Both the position numbers and the translations under genes were made by a program. Shown piece after piece: positions 32,701 through 41,252 of a stretch of 64,000 bases of DNA (within the stretch, counting starts at the first letter, position 1; every line of letters starts with the position of its first letter). Source of the DNA: Schauerella fraxinea (lineage in GTDB: Bacteria; Pseudomonadota; Gammaproteobacteria; Burkholderiales; Burkholderiaceae_B); NCBI GenBank assembly GCA_030849945.1, contig JAVDKK010000001.1, forward strand, positions 1,736,001-1,800,000, read 5' to 3'. The notes under the pieces are model-generated. The model saw only the letters and a list, made by a program, of their open reading frames with translations. It was not told the origin of the DNA and did no database searches.

Positions 32701-33405
32701 ATGAGTAATGATGGCGTCATCGCCGTGGAGCGCGCACTGAGCGTGTTGGACTGCTTTTCGCCGCAAAGACCGAGCCTCTCGTTGGCCGAACTGGCGGCCA
32801 TATCGCCGCTGCACAAGACGACAATATTCAGGCTGTTGAACTCGCTGATGCGAGCGGGCTATGTGGTGCGCAACCAGGAAGGCATCTACTCGCTCGGGCC
32901 TCGGGTGCTGTACTTGGGGCGCGTGTATGAGCGGGGCTTCAAACTCGCCGAAGTCGTGATGCCTGTGTTGACGGCACTCACCCAGGAGACTGGCGAAAGC
33001 GCCTCGTACTACACGCCGCAGAAGGATGGTTCACGGCTTTGCCTGTTTCGCTCGCAGCCCTACGAAGGGCTGCATAGTCAGGTGCTGGCGGGTAGCGTGA
33101 TGCCGCCCGATCAATCGTCCACTGGCCGGGTGTTCAAGGTCTGGGATCAACTGGCCAAGCGCGGGAAAGAGCCGTTGCCGTTCTTCTCCAGCGGCGTACG
33201 TGATCCGTACAGTGCGTCGTGGTCGATACCGATCTTCGGCAATGAAGATCGGTTCGTCGCGGCCTTGACCTTGGCCGGTCTCGCTGCACGGATTCATACG
33301 CTGGACGCGCCGCGCATGACGTCGCTCTTGCGCGATGCCGCGCGAGCGTTGTCGGAACGGTTGGGCGCGTCGCGTGAAGCGCTGGCGCTGATTTACGAAG
33401 GGTGA
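32701..33405 (+). CDS. IclR-family transcriptional regulator
   Basis: A 234-residue regulator starting MSNDGVIAVERALSVLDCFS. The winged HTH follows (SLSLAELAAISPLHKTTIFR, LLNSLMRAGYVVRNQEGIYS) and then the effector domain (EVVMPVLTALTQETGESASY, SSTGRVFKVWDQL). GGGAAGAGA lies just before the ATG. It is divergent from galB-Bug and is the probable regulator of that pair through the palindromes between them. Its 3' end overlaps the convergent ABC ATPase gene by 13 bp. Confidence 0.92.
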   Translation: MSNDGVIAVERALSVLDCFSPQRPSLSLAELAAISPLHKTTIFRLLNSLMRAGYVVRNQEGIYSLGPRVLYLGRVYERGFKLAEVVMPVLTALTQETGESASYYTPQKDGSRLCLFRSQPYEGLHSQVLAGSVMPPDQSSTGRVFKVWDQLAKRGKEPLPFFSSGVRDPYSASWSIPIFGNEDRFVAALTLAGLAARIHTLDAPRMTSLLRDAARALSERLGASREALALIYEG

Positions 33406-34397
33406 TGCCGGCTCATCGTTTGTGGCGCGACGTCGATCGGGTGATAACACGCACATGCCCGGCTAGGCTGAATGGCCGTCAATGGCGGCAGCGATGCCTT
33501 GCAATCGTCGCGTACGCGCGAACAGCGAGGGTGGAAGGTGCACCCGCTGGGCAGATGGGTGGGGGCCGGGATCTCGCCCACGATTTTTTCCAGTGTGATG
33601 CGCGCTGCCGGGTCGGGTACAGGCGAAGAGTCGCGCAGCATGCGACTGTAGGGATGGCGCGGTCCATCCAGAATTTCGCGCGTGGGCCCGGTCTCGATGA
33701 TGCGTCCCAGATACATCACGCAGACCGTATCGCAGAAGTGTCGCACCACGCCCAGGTCGTGCGAGACGAAAACGAACGACAAGCCACGCTCTTCCTTGAG
33801 TCGCTGCAAGAGCTGCAGGATCTGAGCTTGAACCGACACATCCAATGCCGACACTGGCTCGTCGGCGATGATCAACTCTGGATCGAGTACCAGTGCGCGG
33901 GCAATGCCGATGCGCTGACGCTGGCCTCCCGAGAACTCATGCGGATAGCGATCCAGCGCGGTTGCAGGTAAGCCAACCTCGACGATCGTCTTCGTAATCT
34001 TCGCTTCGATCTGTGCGGCGTTTCCCAAGCCATGCACGATCAGCGGCTCGGCAAGCGTCTGGCGTACCGTGCGGCGGGGATTCAGCGAAGCATAAGGGTC
34101 TTGAAACACGATCTGTATGCGCTGCCGGAGCTTGCGTAATTCGGCTGGCGACGCTTTTCGCAGATCCTTGCCTTCAAATACGATCTCGCCCTCATCAGGC
34201 TCGATCAAACGCAGCAGCGTGCGCGCGACGGTGGATTTGCCGCAGCCCGACTCACCGACCAGCCCGATCGACTCGCCCCGGCCCACACTGAACGAGACGT
34301 CATTGACGGCACGCACGATCTGTTTCTCACCGCCCAGCCAGCCGCCGCCGCTTTCGAAGCGTTTGACCAGATGACGGACCTCAAGGAGGGCGCTCAT
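33393..34397 (-). CDS. Peptide/opine ABC transporter ATP-binding protein, DppF/OppF type
   Basis: A 334-residue ATPase. Walker A is GESGCGKST, the signature FSGGQRQRIGIARAL, Walker B VADEPVSALD-like (IIADEPVSALDVSVQAQIL) and the C-terminal oligopeptide-ABC extension includes the cysteine pattern GCTFHPRCSRVRDDC, which is typical of DppF/OppF and may bind an iron-sulfur cluster. The ATG at 34397 overlaps the stop of the DppD-type gene (ATGA). It is the last gene of an eight-gene operon running from 41187. Confidence 0.93.
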   Translation of the reverse strand: MSALLEVRHLVKRFESGGGWLGGEKQIVRAVNDVSFSVGRGESIGLVGESGCGKSTVARTLLRLIEPDEGEIVFEGKDLRKASPAELRKLRQRIQIVFQDPYASLNPRRTVRQTLAEPLIVHGLGNAAQIEAKITKTIVEVGLPATALDRYPHEFSGGQRQRIGIARALVLDPELIIADEPVSALDVSVQAQILQLLQRLKEERGLSFVFVSHDLGVVRHFCDTVCVMYLGRIIETGPTREILDGPRHPYSRMLRDSSPVPDPAARITLEKIVGEIPAPTHLPSGCTFHPRCSRVRDDCKASLPPLTAIQPSRACACYHPIDVAPQTMSRHHPS

Positions 34398-35392
34398 GCG
34401 ATTTCTCTCGAGCGCTCGGCGCGCACGATGCAACGCACTTGATGTTCACTGCCGGGCAATGCTTCAAGCATGGGATGGTTCTCCAGACAACGATTCTCGC
34501 GCAAGGCGCAGCGCGAGGCATAGGCACAGCCGCCGGGCATGGCAGTGAGTGGGGGCACGCTGCCGGGGATGGGATCCAGATGACTCGTGTCGATATCCAC
34601 GCGCGGCATTGCGCGCAGCAGCGCCTCCGTATACGGGTGCGTGGGGCGGGCAAACAAGGCGGTGGCGTCGGCCAACTCCACAACCTCACCGGCGTACATG
34701 ACGGCAACGCGGTCGGCGATCTGGGCAACCACGCCGAGGTTGTGGGTGATGAACACGACGGCCATGCCATGCGCCGTTTTCAAGTCGTCCAGCAGCGTCA
34801 GAATTTGCGCCTGGATCGTCACGTCCAAGGCCGTGGTGGGCTCGTCGGCGAGCAGCACTTTTGGTTTGCAGGCCAGCGCCATCGCGATCATCACGCGCTG
34901 CCGCATGCCGCCTGAAAACTGATGGGGATAGTCATTGAAGCGCTTGGCCGCTGCGGGGATCTTCACTTCGTTCAAGGCGTCCAAGGCGAGGGCCCGGGCA
35001 TCTTTCCAGGAAACGCGCCGGTGTTGGCGAATGGCCTCGGCAATCTGATCGCCGATGGTCATCGTGGGATTCAGGGAGGTCATGGGCTCCTGGAAAATCA
35101 TGGCGATGGCGTCCCCACGAAGCTTCGCCATTTCCTTTTCGGGAATAGTGCTGATCTCCAGGCCGTCGAGCCACACCGATCCCGCACCGTGACGCGCGCC
35201 GCTGGCCGGCAGGAGCCGTAATACGGAAAGCGCCGTCACACTTTTGCCGCTGCCCGATTCGCCGACGATGGCCAGGGTTTCGTTGGGGTGAACGGTAAGT
35301 GAGACACCGCGTACCGCCGCATGCCATTGGCCGCCGATTCGAAACTCGGTGCGCAGGTCGCGCAGCTCGAGCACAGGTTGAGTCGCGTTCAT
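34394..35392 (-). CDS. Peptide/opine ABC transporter ATP-binding protein, DppD/OppD type
   Basis: A 332-residue ATPase starting MNATQPVLELRDLRTEF. Walker A GESGSGKSVTAL, signature FSGGMRQRVMIAMAL, Walker B LLADEPTTALDVTIQAQ, and the C-terminal cysteine motif GGCAYASRCALRENRC. The start at 35392 removes an unsupported upstream extension and sits two bases after the DppC stop. It pairs with the DppF-type ATPase to energise the two permeases upstream. Confidence 0.93.
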   Translation of the reverse strand: MNATQPVLELRDLRTEFRIGGQWHAAVRGVSLTVHPNETLAIVGESGSGKSVTALSVLRLLPASGARHGAGSVWLDGLEISTIPEKEMAKLRGDAIAMIFQEPMTSLNPTMTIGDQIAEAIRQHRRVSWKDARALALDALNEVKIPAAAKRFNDYPHQFSGGMRQRVMIAMALACKPKVLLADEPTTALDVTIQAQILTLLDDLKTAHGMAVVFITHNLGVVAQIADRVAVMYAGEVVELADATALFARPTHPYTEALLRAMPRVDIDTSHLDPIPGSVPPLTAMPGGCAYASRCALRENRCLENHPMLEALPGSEHQVRCIVRAERSREIA

Positions 35393-35394
35393 GA

Positions 35395-36261
35395 TTACTC
35401 CGAGCGCAGTTTGGGGTCGATGGCGTCGCGTAAGGCGTCGCCCAGCAGGTTCAGCGCCAGCACCGTGATCAGGATCGCCAGGCTCGGGAAGACGGTCAGC
35501 CACCAGGCGTCGAGGATGTTCTCGAACCCTTCCCGGATCATGCTGCCCCACGTTGCGGTGGGGGGCGGCACACCCAATCCGATGAAGCTCAGCGACGCTT
35601 CGGTACGGATCGCCGATGCCATCCACAATGAGCCGAGCACCACGACATCGGAAATCATGTTGGGCAGGATATGCACCCGCATCAGGCGCATGGGGCCGAA
35701 GCCGAGTGCGCGGCCGGCTTCGACGAAGTCGCGCTGCTTGAGCGTGATGGTGGGGGCACGCGCCACGCGCACGAATGGCGCGATTTCCGTGATGGCGATG
35801 GCAATGATCAGATTCTCCAGGCTGGCGCCCAGCGTTGCCGCGATCATCAGGCCCAACAGCAAGGTGGGAAAGGAGAGCAGCACGTCGACCAGCCCCATGA
35901 TGAGCTGATCGAGCAAGCCGCCCACATAACCGGCCAGAATGCCGAGGGCTGAGCCGATGGTCATCGCAATCATGATGGCGCCGAAGCCGACGAACAACGA
36001 GATGCGCGCGCCATAGATCAGTCGCGAGAGCACATCTCGGCCGTAGCTGTCCGTTCCCAGCCAGAAGGTTTCCGACGGCGGCTCCAGCCGATAGGCGATG
36101 TTCTGCTGCAACGGATCATGCGGCGCGAGCCAGGGGGCGAAAATAGCAGCCAACACAATCACGGCCAACAGTCCCAGACCGATCCAGGACAGGCGATTTT
36201 TGCGTAGCGCCAGCCATAGGGCGTTGGGCCGCGCGGCGGGGGTCAAGGCAACAGCGCTCAT
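35395..36261 (-). CDS. Peptide/opine ABC transporter permease, DppC type
   Basis: A 288-residue membrane protein with about six helices. The first is LSWIGLGLLAVIVLAAIFAP, followed by the DppC periplasmic motif (WLAPHDPLQQNIAYRL, FWLGTDSYGRDVLSRLIYGA) and the ATPase-contacting EAA loop (EAGRALGFGPMRLMRVHILP). Its ATG overlaps the DppB stop by 4 bp. It forms the translocation pore with the DppB-type protein. Confidence 0.93.
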   Translation of the reverse strand: MSAVALTPAARPNALWLALRKNRLSWIGLGLLAVIVLAAIFAPWLAPHDPLQQNIAYRLEPPSETFWLGTDSYGRDVLSRLIYGARISLFVGFGAIMIAMTIGSALGILAGYVGGLLDQLIMGLVDVLLSFPTLLLGLMIAATLGASLENLIIAIAITEIAPFVRVARAPTITLKQRDFVEAGRALGFGPMRLMRVHILPNMISDVVVLGSLWMASAIRTEASLSFIGLGVPPPTATWGSMIREGFENILDAWWLTVFPSLAILITVLALNLLGDALRDAIDPKLRSE

Positions 36262-37199
36262 TTGTATTTCACCCGTGGATCGACCAGGCCATAGACCAGG
36301 TCGGTGAGGAGGTTGACGACGATGACGCAGGCGGCAAAGACGATCATCAGCCCTTGCAGCAGGCTGTAGTCACGCGCGTTCAGCGCGCCGAGGATCAGCT
36401 TGCCCAGGCCCGGGCGGTTGAACACGATTTCGGTCAACACCGAGTTGCCGATCAACGTGCCGAAGTAGAGGCCGACGACGGTCACGATGGGAATCAGCGC
36501 GTTGCGCAGCCCATGGCGCAAGATCAATCGCATGGGTCGAACGCCCTTGGCGCGGGCGGTGCGCACATAGTCTTCGCCCATGACGCCGAGCATGGATGAG
36601 CGCGTCACGCGCATCACGTAGGCCATCATGATCAAGCCCAGGTTAAAGGCCGGCAGGGCCAGGCCGCGCAACTGCGCAAGCCAGTCGCCTTGTGCGGTGG
36701 AGCCGATGACAGGGAACCACCGCAACTGAATGGCAAATACGAGAAGCATCAGAATGGCCGATACAAAGGCGGGAAACGACAGGCCGGTCAACGACAGCAG
36801 ACGGCCCACATAGTCGGGCCACGCATTGCGCCGCAATGCGGCCCAGATACCCAGCGGCAAGCCGAACGTCACGCCGATCAACATGGCCGCCAGCGTGAGC
36901 TGTATCGTCCAGGGCAGCACCAACGCCACTTCCTGCAAAACAGTCCGGCCGCTTGACATGGAAATACCGAAGTTGCCGGTAAGGATGTCGCGCAAGAAGT
37001 GCAGGTATTGCACATACACGGGCGCGTCGAGTCCGAGCTTCGTTCGCAATGCCGCCAGCGCTTCGGCACTGGCCTGGTCGCCCAGCATGACCGCTGCGGG
37101 GTCGCCGGGAACGAGACGAACGAGAATGAACACGGCGGTCAGCATGGCGAGCAATGTCGGCAGCGCCAACAGCAGTCGCTTGATGGTGTAGCGCATCAT
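36258..37199 (-). CDS. Peptide/opine ABC transporter permease, DppB type
   Basis: A 313-residue membrane protein. The N-terminal signature MMRYTIKRLLLALPTLLAML with FILVRLVPGDPAAVMLG is typical of DppB/OppB, and the EAA loop is RTARAKGVRPMRLILRHGLR. The start at 37199 overlaps the stop of the upstream DAO gene (ATGATG, stop TGA inside), showing that catabolic and transport genes are translationally coupled. A longer reading from 37475 lies inside that upstream gene and was not used. Confidence 0.93.
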   Translation of the reverse strand: MMRYTIKRLLLALPTLLAMLTAVFILVRLVPGDPAAVMLGDQASAEALAALRTKLGLDAPVYVQYLHFLRDILTGNFGISMSSGRTVLQEVALVLPWTIQLTLAAMLIGVTFGLPLGIWAALRRNAWPDYVGRLLSLTGLSFPAFVSAILMLLVFAIQLRWFPVIGSTAQGDWLAQLRGLALPAFNLGLIMMAYVMRVTRSSMLGVMGEDYVRTARAKGVRPMRLILRHGLRNALIPIVTVVGLYFGTLIGNSVLTEIVFNRPGLGKLILGALNARDYSLLQGLMIVFAACVIVVNLLTDLVYGLVDPRVKYK

Positions 37200-38386
37200 G
37201 CTGTGGACTCCTTCACGGGGATGGGGGATGGAATGGCGGGTATCGCGGGCAATGCGAATGCCGCAGCGGAATCCATCAGACGAGCCGCCTGCAGATTCTG
37301 AATCGGGCGCGCCGTGTGACCATGAACGATCAAGTCGGCCAGTGCGGCGCCGACGACGGGCACCAGTTGAAAGCCATGGCCGGAAAAGCCAAACGCGTGA
37401 AACACGCCGGGCGCATTGGGCGACGGGCCCACGATCGGCAGCATATCGTTGGTTTTGGCTTCCAGCCCCGCCCACACGCGAACGATACGAATATCGCGCA
37501 CGTCCGGGAAGAGATCGATTGCGGCATGCGCGCCCTTGGACAGGACGCGCATGCGTGCCGTGGACGCGCCGCGATCCAGGTTGGGTGTGCCTTGCAGTCC
37601 GCCGCCGATGACGAGGGTGCCTTGGTCGGACTGCTTGAACGACAGCGAACGTCCCATGATGGACACGACAGGCTTGATGAAGGGTGCCAGGCGCTCGGTC
37701 ACCATCATCATCGACGACTTGGTGTCCAGTGGAATCTCGTCACCCACCATCGCCGCGACGCGGGCTGACCACGCTCCCGCGGCATTGATGACGGCGGGTG
37801 CGATCCAGCGGCGCTCGCCCGCGACGACGCACCAGTCGGCGCCTTGCCGTTCGATAGCGGTCACGCCGCACTGTTCTTGTATCGTCACCCCCGCGGCCTC
37901 CGCCGCGCGGCGAAACGCACGCAGCGTGCGATGCGGGTCGGCCGCGCCGTCGCCACGTGCAATCGATGCGCCCACGCAGTGTCCACTCAGCGCCGGGAGC
38001 AGTCGCTTGAGCTCATCCGGACCGATCATTTCTTCGTGCGTGTAGCCGGCGCGCCGCAATGCATCGACTTTGGCGGTCAATTTGTCCAATGATGCGTGGC
38101 TTTCAGCGACGCAGATCTGCCCATTGGCGTGAAAGCCGCATGTGTCGCCGACAAGCGCTTCGATGTCGTGCCACATCGCCATCGACTCCAGCGACAGATC
38201 GAGTTCCCCGCGATCGCGATTCAGCGTGCGCACCCCTGCAGCGGAGGCACCCGATGCATGTCTGCCCACCCACGACCGTTCCAGAACCAGTACGCGTTGT
38301 CCAGCGCGTGCCAGACGCAACGCGGCTGAAAGCCCATGCAGGCCGCCACCGATCGCGATGACGTCGAATCCCGTGCGCGTCTTCAT
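37196..38386 (-). CDS. FAD-dependent oxidoreductase, DAO family
   Basis: A 396-residue flavoprotein of the glycine/D-amino acid oxidase family. The N-terminal dinucleotide-binding motif is FDVIAIGGGLHGLSAALRLA, with LVLERSWVGRHASGASAAGV (FAD contact) and the C-terminal DAO motif MLPIVGPSPNAPGVFHAFGF and SGHGFQLVPVVGAALAD. It overlaps both neighbours by 4 bp. Two DAO-family genes occur in this operon; this one lies on the transporter side and may oxidise an amino acid released from the conjugate. Substrate unknown. Confidence 0.88.
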   Translation of the reverse strand: MKTRTGFDVIAIGGGLHGLSAALRLARAGQRVLVLERSWVGRHASGASAAGVRTLNRDRGELDLSLESMAMWHDIEALVGDTCGFHANGQICVAESHASLDKLTAKVDALRRAGYTHEEMIGPDELKRLLPALSGHCVGASIARGDGAADPHRTLRAFRRAAEAAGVTIQEQCGVTAIERQGADWCVVAGERRWIAPAVINAAGAWSARVAAMVGDEIPLDTKSSMMMVTERLAPFIKPVVSIMGRSLSFKQSDQGTLVIGGGLQGTPNLDRGASTARMRVLSKGAHAAIDLFPDVRDIRIVRVWAGLEAKTNDMLPIVGPSPNAPGVFHAFGFSGHGFQLVPVVGAALADLIVHGHTARPIQNLQAARLMDSAAAFALPAIPAIPSPIPVKESTA

Positions 38387-39780
38387 TGCGGCTCCTCGAT
38401 GTCGAGCGTCGCCAATTCGCCCAAGGTCAGCGGTTTGAGGGGCGGGCGGATGCGATAGAAGCCGACCTCTGCGACGGGTCTGTGCTGCGTTTGCGCGATG
38501 ATGTGCGCGACCGTATAACCGCACTGTCGGCCCTGGCAAGGCCCCATGCCGGCACGCGTGAACGACTTGATCTGATTGGGGCCGGGACGTCCGATGAGGG
38601 CCGCGCGACGGATGTCTCCGGCCGTGAGTTCTTCGCACCGGCAGACGATGGTGTCGTCGCTGGGATCGAAGGTGCTGGGACGGGGCGGGTACATGGCGTC
38701 CAGCATTGGGCGGCTGGCCAGGGCCGACGCCAATTGCCGGCGCAGTGGCGCCGCCGCGCGTTCTGCTGCCGCTTGATCCAATACGTCGGCACGATGTGCA
38801 ACGCCGATCGCGGCCAGTTCGCCGCTCACGCAGGCTGCGGTCGCTCCACCGATACCGGCGCCGTCGCCGGCCACGAAAATGCCGGCCTCCGACGTTTCCC
38901 CCCATTGATCTACGTCTGGGGCGAGGCACTGCTGCGCCTCACGCCACGAGTGGCGGCAGCCGATGGTCTGGGTGATGTGGATGGACGGTACGACCCCCTC
39001 ATGCACCAGCACCAACGTGGCGGGAACCGTGACCGTGGCGCCGTCGGCCGTCGTGTAGGTCAGGCTGTCGACACGGCCTGTGCCAGTGACCGCAAAGCGG
39101 TCGACACCCGACGCGATGGGTATGGCGGCCCGGCGCAATTGCCGCAACCATTTCCACCCTTTCAACAGATCGCGCCACGCGGGCAGGGCCTGCAGTAGAT
39201 GCGGCAAGCCGCGCCGCAGGCTGTCGCGCGGTGAGGTGTCGAGCCAGCCCGCGATGGTGCCGCCTGCTTGCAGGAGTTGCACCATGTAGAGCAAAGGCAG
39301 CGGGCCGCTGCCGACGACCCACACGGGATCCGACGGCACCTGTTGCGACGTCTTGAGCAGGATCTGCGCCGCGCCCACCGTCATGACGCCGGGCAGTGTC
39401 CAACCGGGAAAGGGGGCGGGGCGCTCCTGGGCGCCGGTTGCCAGCACGACGCTGTGCGCTTGCACGACCTCGGCCGCATGGTTCCTGCTGAGATAGAGTT
39501 GCCAGCCGGGCTCGATTTGCCAGACCTGACTGCCCGGCTCGTAAATCGCCCCGCATGCGCGAAAGGCACTGGCGATCGCGGCGCCCGAACGATATTGGTC
39601 ACCCAAAAGCGTACCCGCGGGCGTTGCTGCGACGTGTTCCACTGCCCGCCAGACCTGCCCGCCAGGCGCTGGTTGCTCGTCGAGCACCAACACGCTTTGG
39701 CCAAGTTGACGGGCACGAATGGCGGCGCTCATGCCGGCAGGCCCGGCGCCGAGAATGATGAGGTCGAAGGATCGGCTCAT
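38383..39780 (-). CDS. FAD/NAD(P)-binding subunit of opine oxidase/HcnB-like dehydrogenase
   Basis: A 465-residue pyridine-nucleotide-disulfide-type flavoprotein. The N-terminal FAD motif is LIILGAGPAGMSAAIRARQL with DEQPAPGGQVWRA; a second Rossmann motif is PVWVVGSGPLPLLYMVQLLQ; and a C-terminal BFD-like [2Fe-2S] domain has TIVCRCEELTAGDIRR and GMGPCQGRQCGYTV. This layout matches the A subunits of octopine/nopaline oxidase (OoxA/NoxA) and hydrogen cyanide synthase HcnB. The start at 39780 overlaps the HcnA-like stop by 4 bp. Confidence 0.87.
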   Translation of the reverse strand: MSRSFDLIILGAGPAGMSAAIRARQLGQSVLVLDEQPAPGGQVWRAVEHVAATPAGTLLGDQYRSGAAIASAFRACGAIYEPGSQVWQIEPGWQLYLSRNHAAEVVQAHSVVLATGAQERPAPFPGWTLPGVMTVGAAQILLKTSQQVPSDPVWVVGSGPLPLLYMVQLLQAGGTIAGWLDTSPRDSLRRGLPHLLQALPAWRDLLKGWKWLRQLRRAAIPIASGVDRFAVTGTGRVDSLTYTTADGATVTVPATLVLVHEGVVPSIHITQTIGCRHSWREAQQCLAPDVDQWGETSEAGIFVAGDGAGIGGATAACVSGELAAIGVAHRADVLDQAAAERAAAPLRRQLASALASRPMLDAMYPPRPSTFDPSDDTIVCRCEELTAGDIRRAALIGRPGPNQIKSFTRAGMGPCQGRQCGYTVAHIIAQTQHRPVAEVGFYRIRPPLKPLTLGELATLDIEEPQ

Positions 39781-40079
39781 GCCACCACCTTGCGTTTGTC
39801 GTATTGGCGCTCGACCCGCATGCCATCGCGCACCGTGACCTGACAGGTTTGCGTCGACGCCAGGCCGTCCACGATCGCCAGACAGTCGAAGCACACGCCC
39901 ATCATGCAATAGGGCGCACGCGGGCTTTGTGCGACCGGGGTAGTGCGCGCGACGGGGTTTTGCTGGCGCACCAGCACTGCCGCGACGCTCTCGCCCGGTT
40001 CGGCATTGACCGGCACACCGTCGATCGTCAAGGTCAGGGTCAGCGCCTGCGCGCTGGATTCATTCAGCTTGCGAAACAT
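39777..40079 (-). CDS. Small [2Fe-2S]-binding subunit, HcnA-like
   Basis: A 100-residue ferredoxin-like subunit. Cys58, Cys63, Cys66 and Cys79 (YCMMGVCFDCLAIVDG, TQTCQ) make a plant-type [2Fe-2S] binding pattern, as in HcnA and the small subunits of opine and proline/hydroxyproline dehydrogenases. The ATG at 40079 lies 20 bases inside the end of the upstream DAO gene. It would pass electrons between the flavin subunits flanking it in the operon. Confidence 0.87.
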   Translation of the reverse strand: MFRKLNESSAQALTLTLTIDGVPVNAEPGESVAAVLVRQQNPVARTTPVAQSPRAPYCMMGVCFDCLAIVDGLASTQTCQVTVRDGMRVERQYDKRKVVA

Positions 40080-41187
40080 GAAAACGCCTTTGATGGAAGA
40101 AATTGAATGCGAGGGGCAATGCGCCATCGGCGATGGCGGCGGCGAGGGGGCCGGCATGTATGGGCGCCAGCGTGACGCCCGAATGGCATAGCGCGATGAA
40201 CGCGCCTGGATGCGTGGTGGATTGGGCATACACGGGGGCGCCGTCCGGCGTCATGATGCGCAGTGCCGACCATTGCCGTACCCATCCGACTTGCGACAGC
40301 GCCGGCAGAATGCGCAAGGCCTTGCGGCTCATTTTTGCCGCCGCCATCGTGGTGGTGTTCATATCCATCCCGACGTCCTCTTGCGTGACGCCGATCATCA
40401 CCGTGCCTTCGCCGGTTTGACGCAAGCCGCTCGCGGGGTAGGGCAGCAATGGCGCGAGGCGCTCTGTCACGAGTAATTGCCCGCGCTGCGGTCGGAGCGG
40501 AACGTCCAGATCCACCATGGCGGCCAACGTCGGCGAGCCCAGGCCGGCGGCGATGACGACTTTTGCGCCGCGCCAGCGCTGGGCATCGGCTTGTACGGTG
40601 AAACCGTTGCCTGGCTCAGGGGTAATGCGCGACACGGGTGCGCCGTGGATAAGCGTGCCCCCTTCGGCCACCAGCGCGCTTTGCAACGCGCGCAAGAGCT
40701 TCAGCGGGTTGATCTGGCCGTCGCGATGGCAAAAGCTGGCACCGGACACATCGGGGCCCAGCGTGGCATCGGGCATCATGCGCATCAATGCGCTGCGCTC
40801 GATCATCTCGGTACAGGACGCGACGCTCGGCAGTTGCGTCTGCCATGTGCCGATGCGTTCGGCGCGTGCCGCCATCTGGGCCTCGCCCAGGCAGAACTGA
40901 AGCCCACCGCGTTGTTCGAATTGCAGGTCGACGCCAGTCTGCGCTTCAAGTTCGGCGGCGAAGCCTGGCCATCGATCGGCAGCCTCGTGCGATAAGGCCT
41001 GATAGTCCGGTTTGCCGTAACCCTTGCCTTGCACCCACAACAGGCCGAAGTTGGCGCGGGCGGCGCGAAGGTCGCCGTCATTGCCGTCCAGTGCAAGCAC
41101 GCGGCGTCCCAGACGCGTAAGTCCCAGTGCGATGGCAGCCCCCATCACACCGGCGCCGCAGACGATCACGTCGTAGTCGTCTTTCAT
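40060..41187 (-). CDS. FAD-dependent oxidoreductase, OoxB/HcnC-like DAO subunit
   Basis: A 375-residue DAO-family flavoprotein, the first gene of the operon. It shows DVIVCGAGVMGAAIALGLTR (FAD Rossmann motif), NFGLLWVQGKGYGKPDY and a C-terminal substrate-side stretch ITPDGAPVY-like (RIMTPDGAPVYAQSTTHPG). Together with the small Fe-S and NAD/FAD subunits it forms the HcnABC/opine-oxidase arrangement, which oxidises the C-N bond of N-carboxyalkyl amino acids, glycine or imino acids. It is divergent from a LysR gene across 65 bp. Which substrate is used cannot be read from the sequence. Confidence 0.87.
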   Translation of the reverse strand: MKDDYDVIVCGAGVMGAAIALGLTRLGRRVLALDGNDGDLRAARANFGLLWVQGKGYGKPDYQALSHEAADRWPGFAAELEAQTGVDLQFEQRGGLQFCLGEAQMAARAERIGTWQTQLPSVASCTEMIERSALMRMMPDATLGPDVSGASFCHRDGQINPLKLLRALQSALVAEGGTLIHGAPVSRITPEPGNGFTVQADAQRWRGAKVVIAAGLGSPTLAAMVDLDVPLRPQRGQLLVTERLAPLLPYPASGLRQTGEGTVMIGVTQEDVGMDMNTTTMAAAKMSRKALRILPALSQVGWVRQWSALRIMTPDGAPVYAQSTTHPGAFIALCHSGVTLAPIHAGPLAAAIADGALPLAFNFFHQRRFHVSQAE

Positions 41188-41252
41188 GACGCGGACTTCT
41201 CCCGTGCACTGATCTGCGTTAATCTCGGCCGCTGATCTCGTGGGACCACAGC

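Noticed and set aside
34394..35626. Longer 410-residue reading of the DppD-type ATPase
   Set aside because: The additional 78 residues overlap the DppC gene in another frame and lack similarity to ATPases. The ATG at 35392 fits the family N-terminus.
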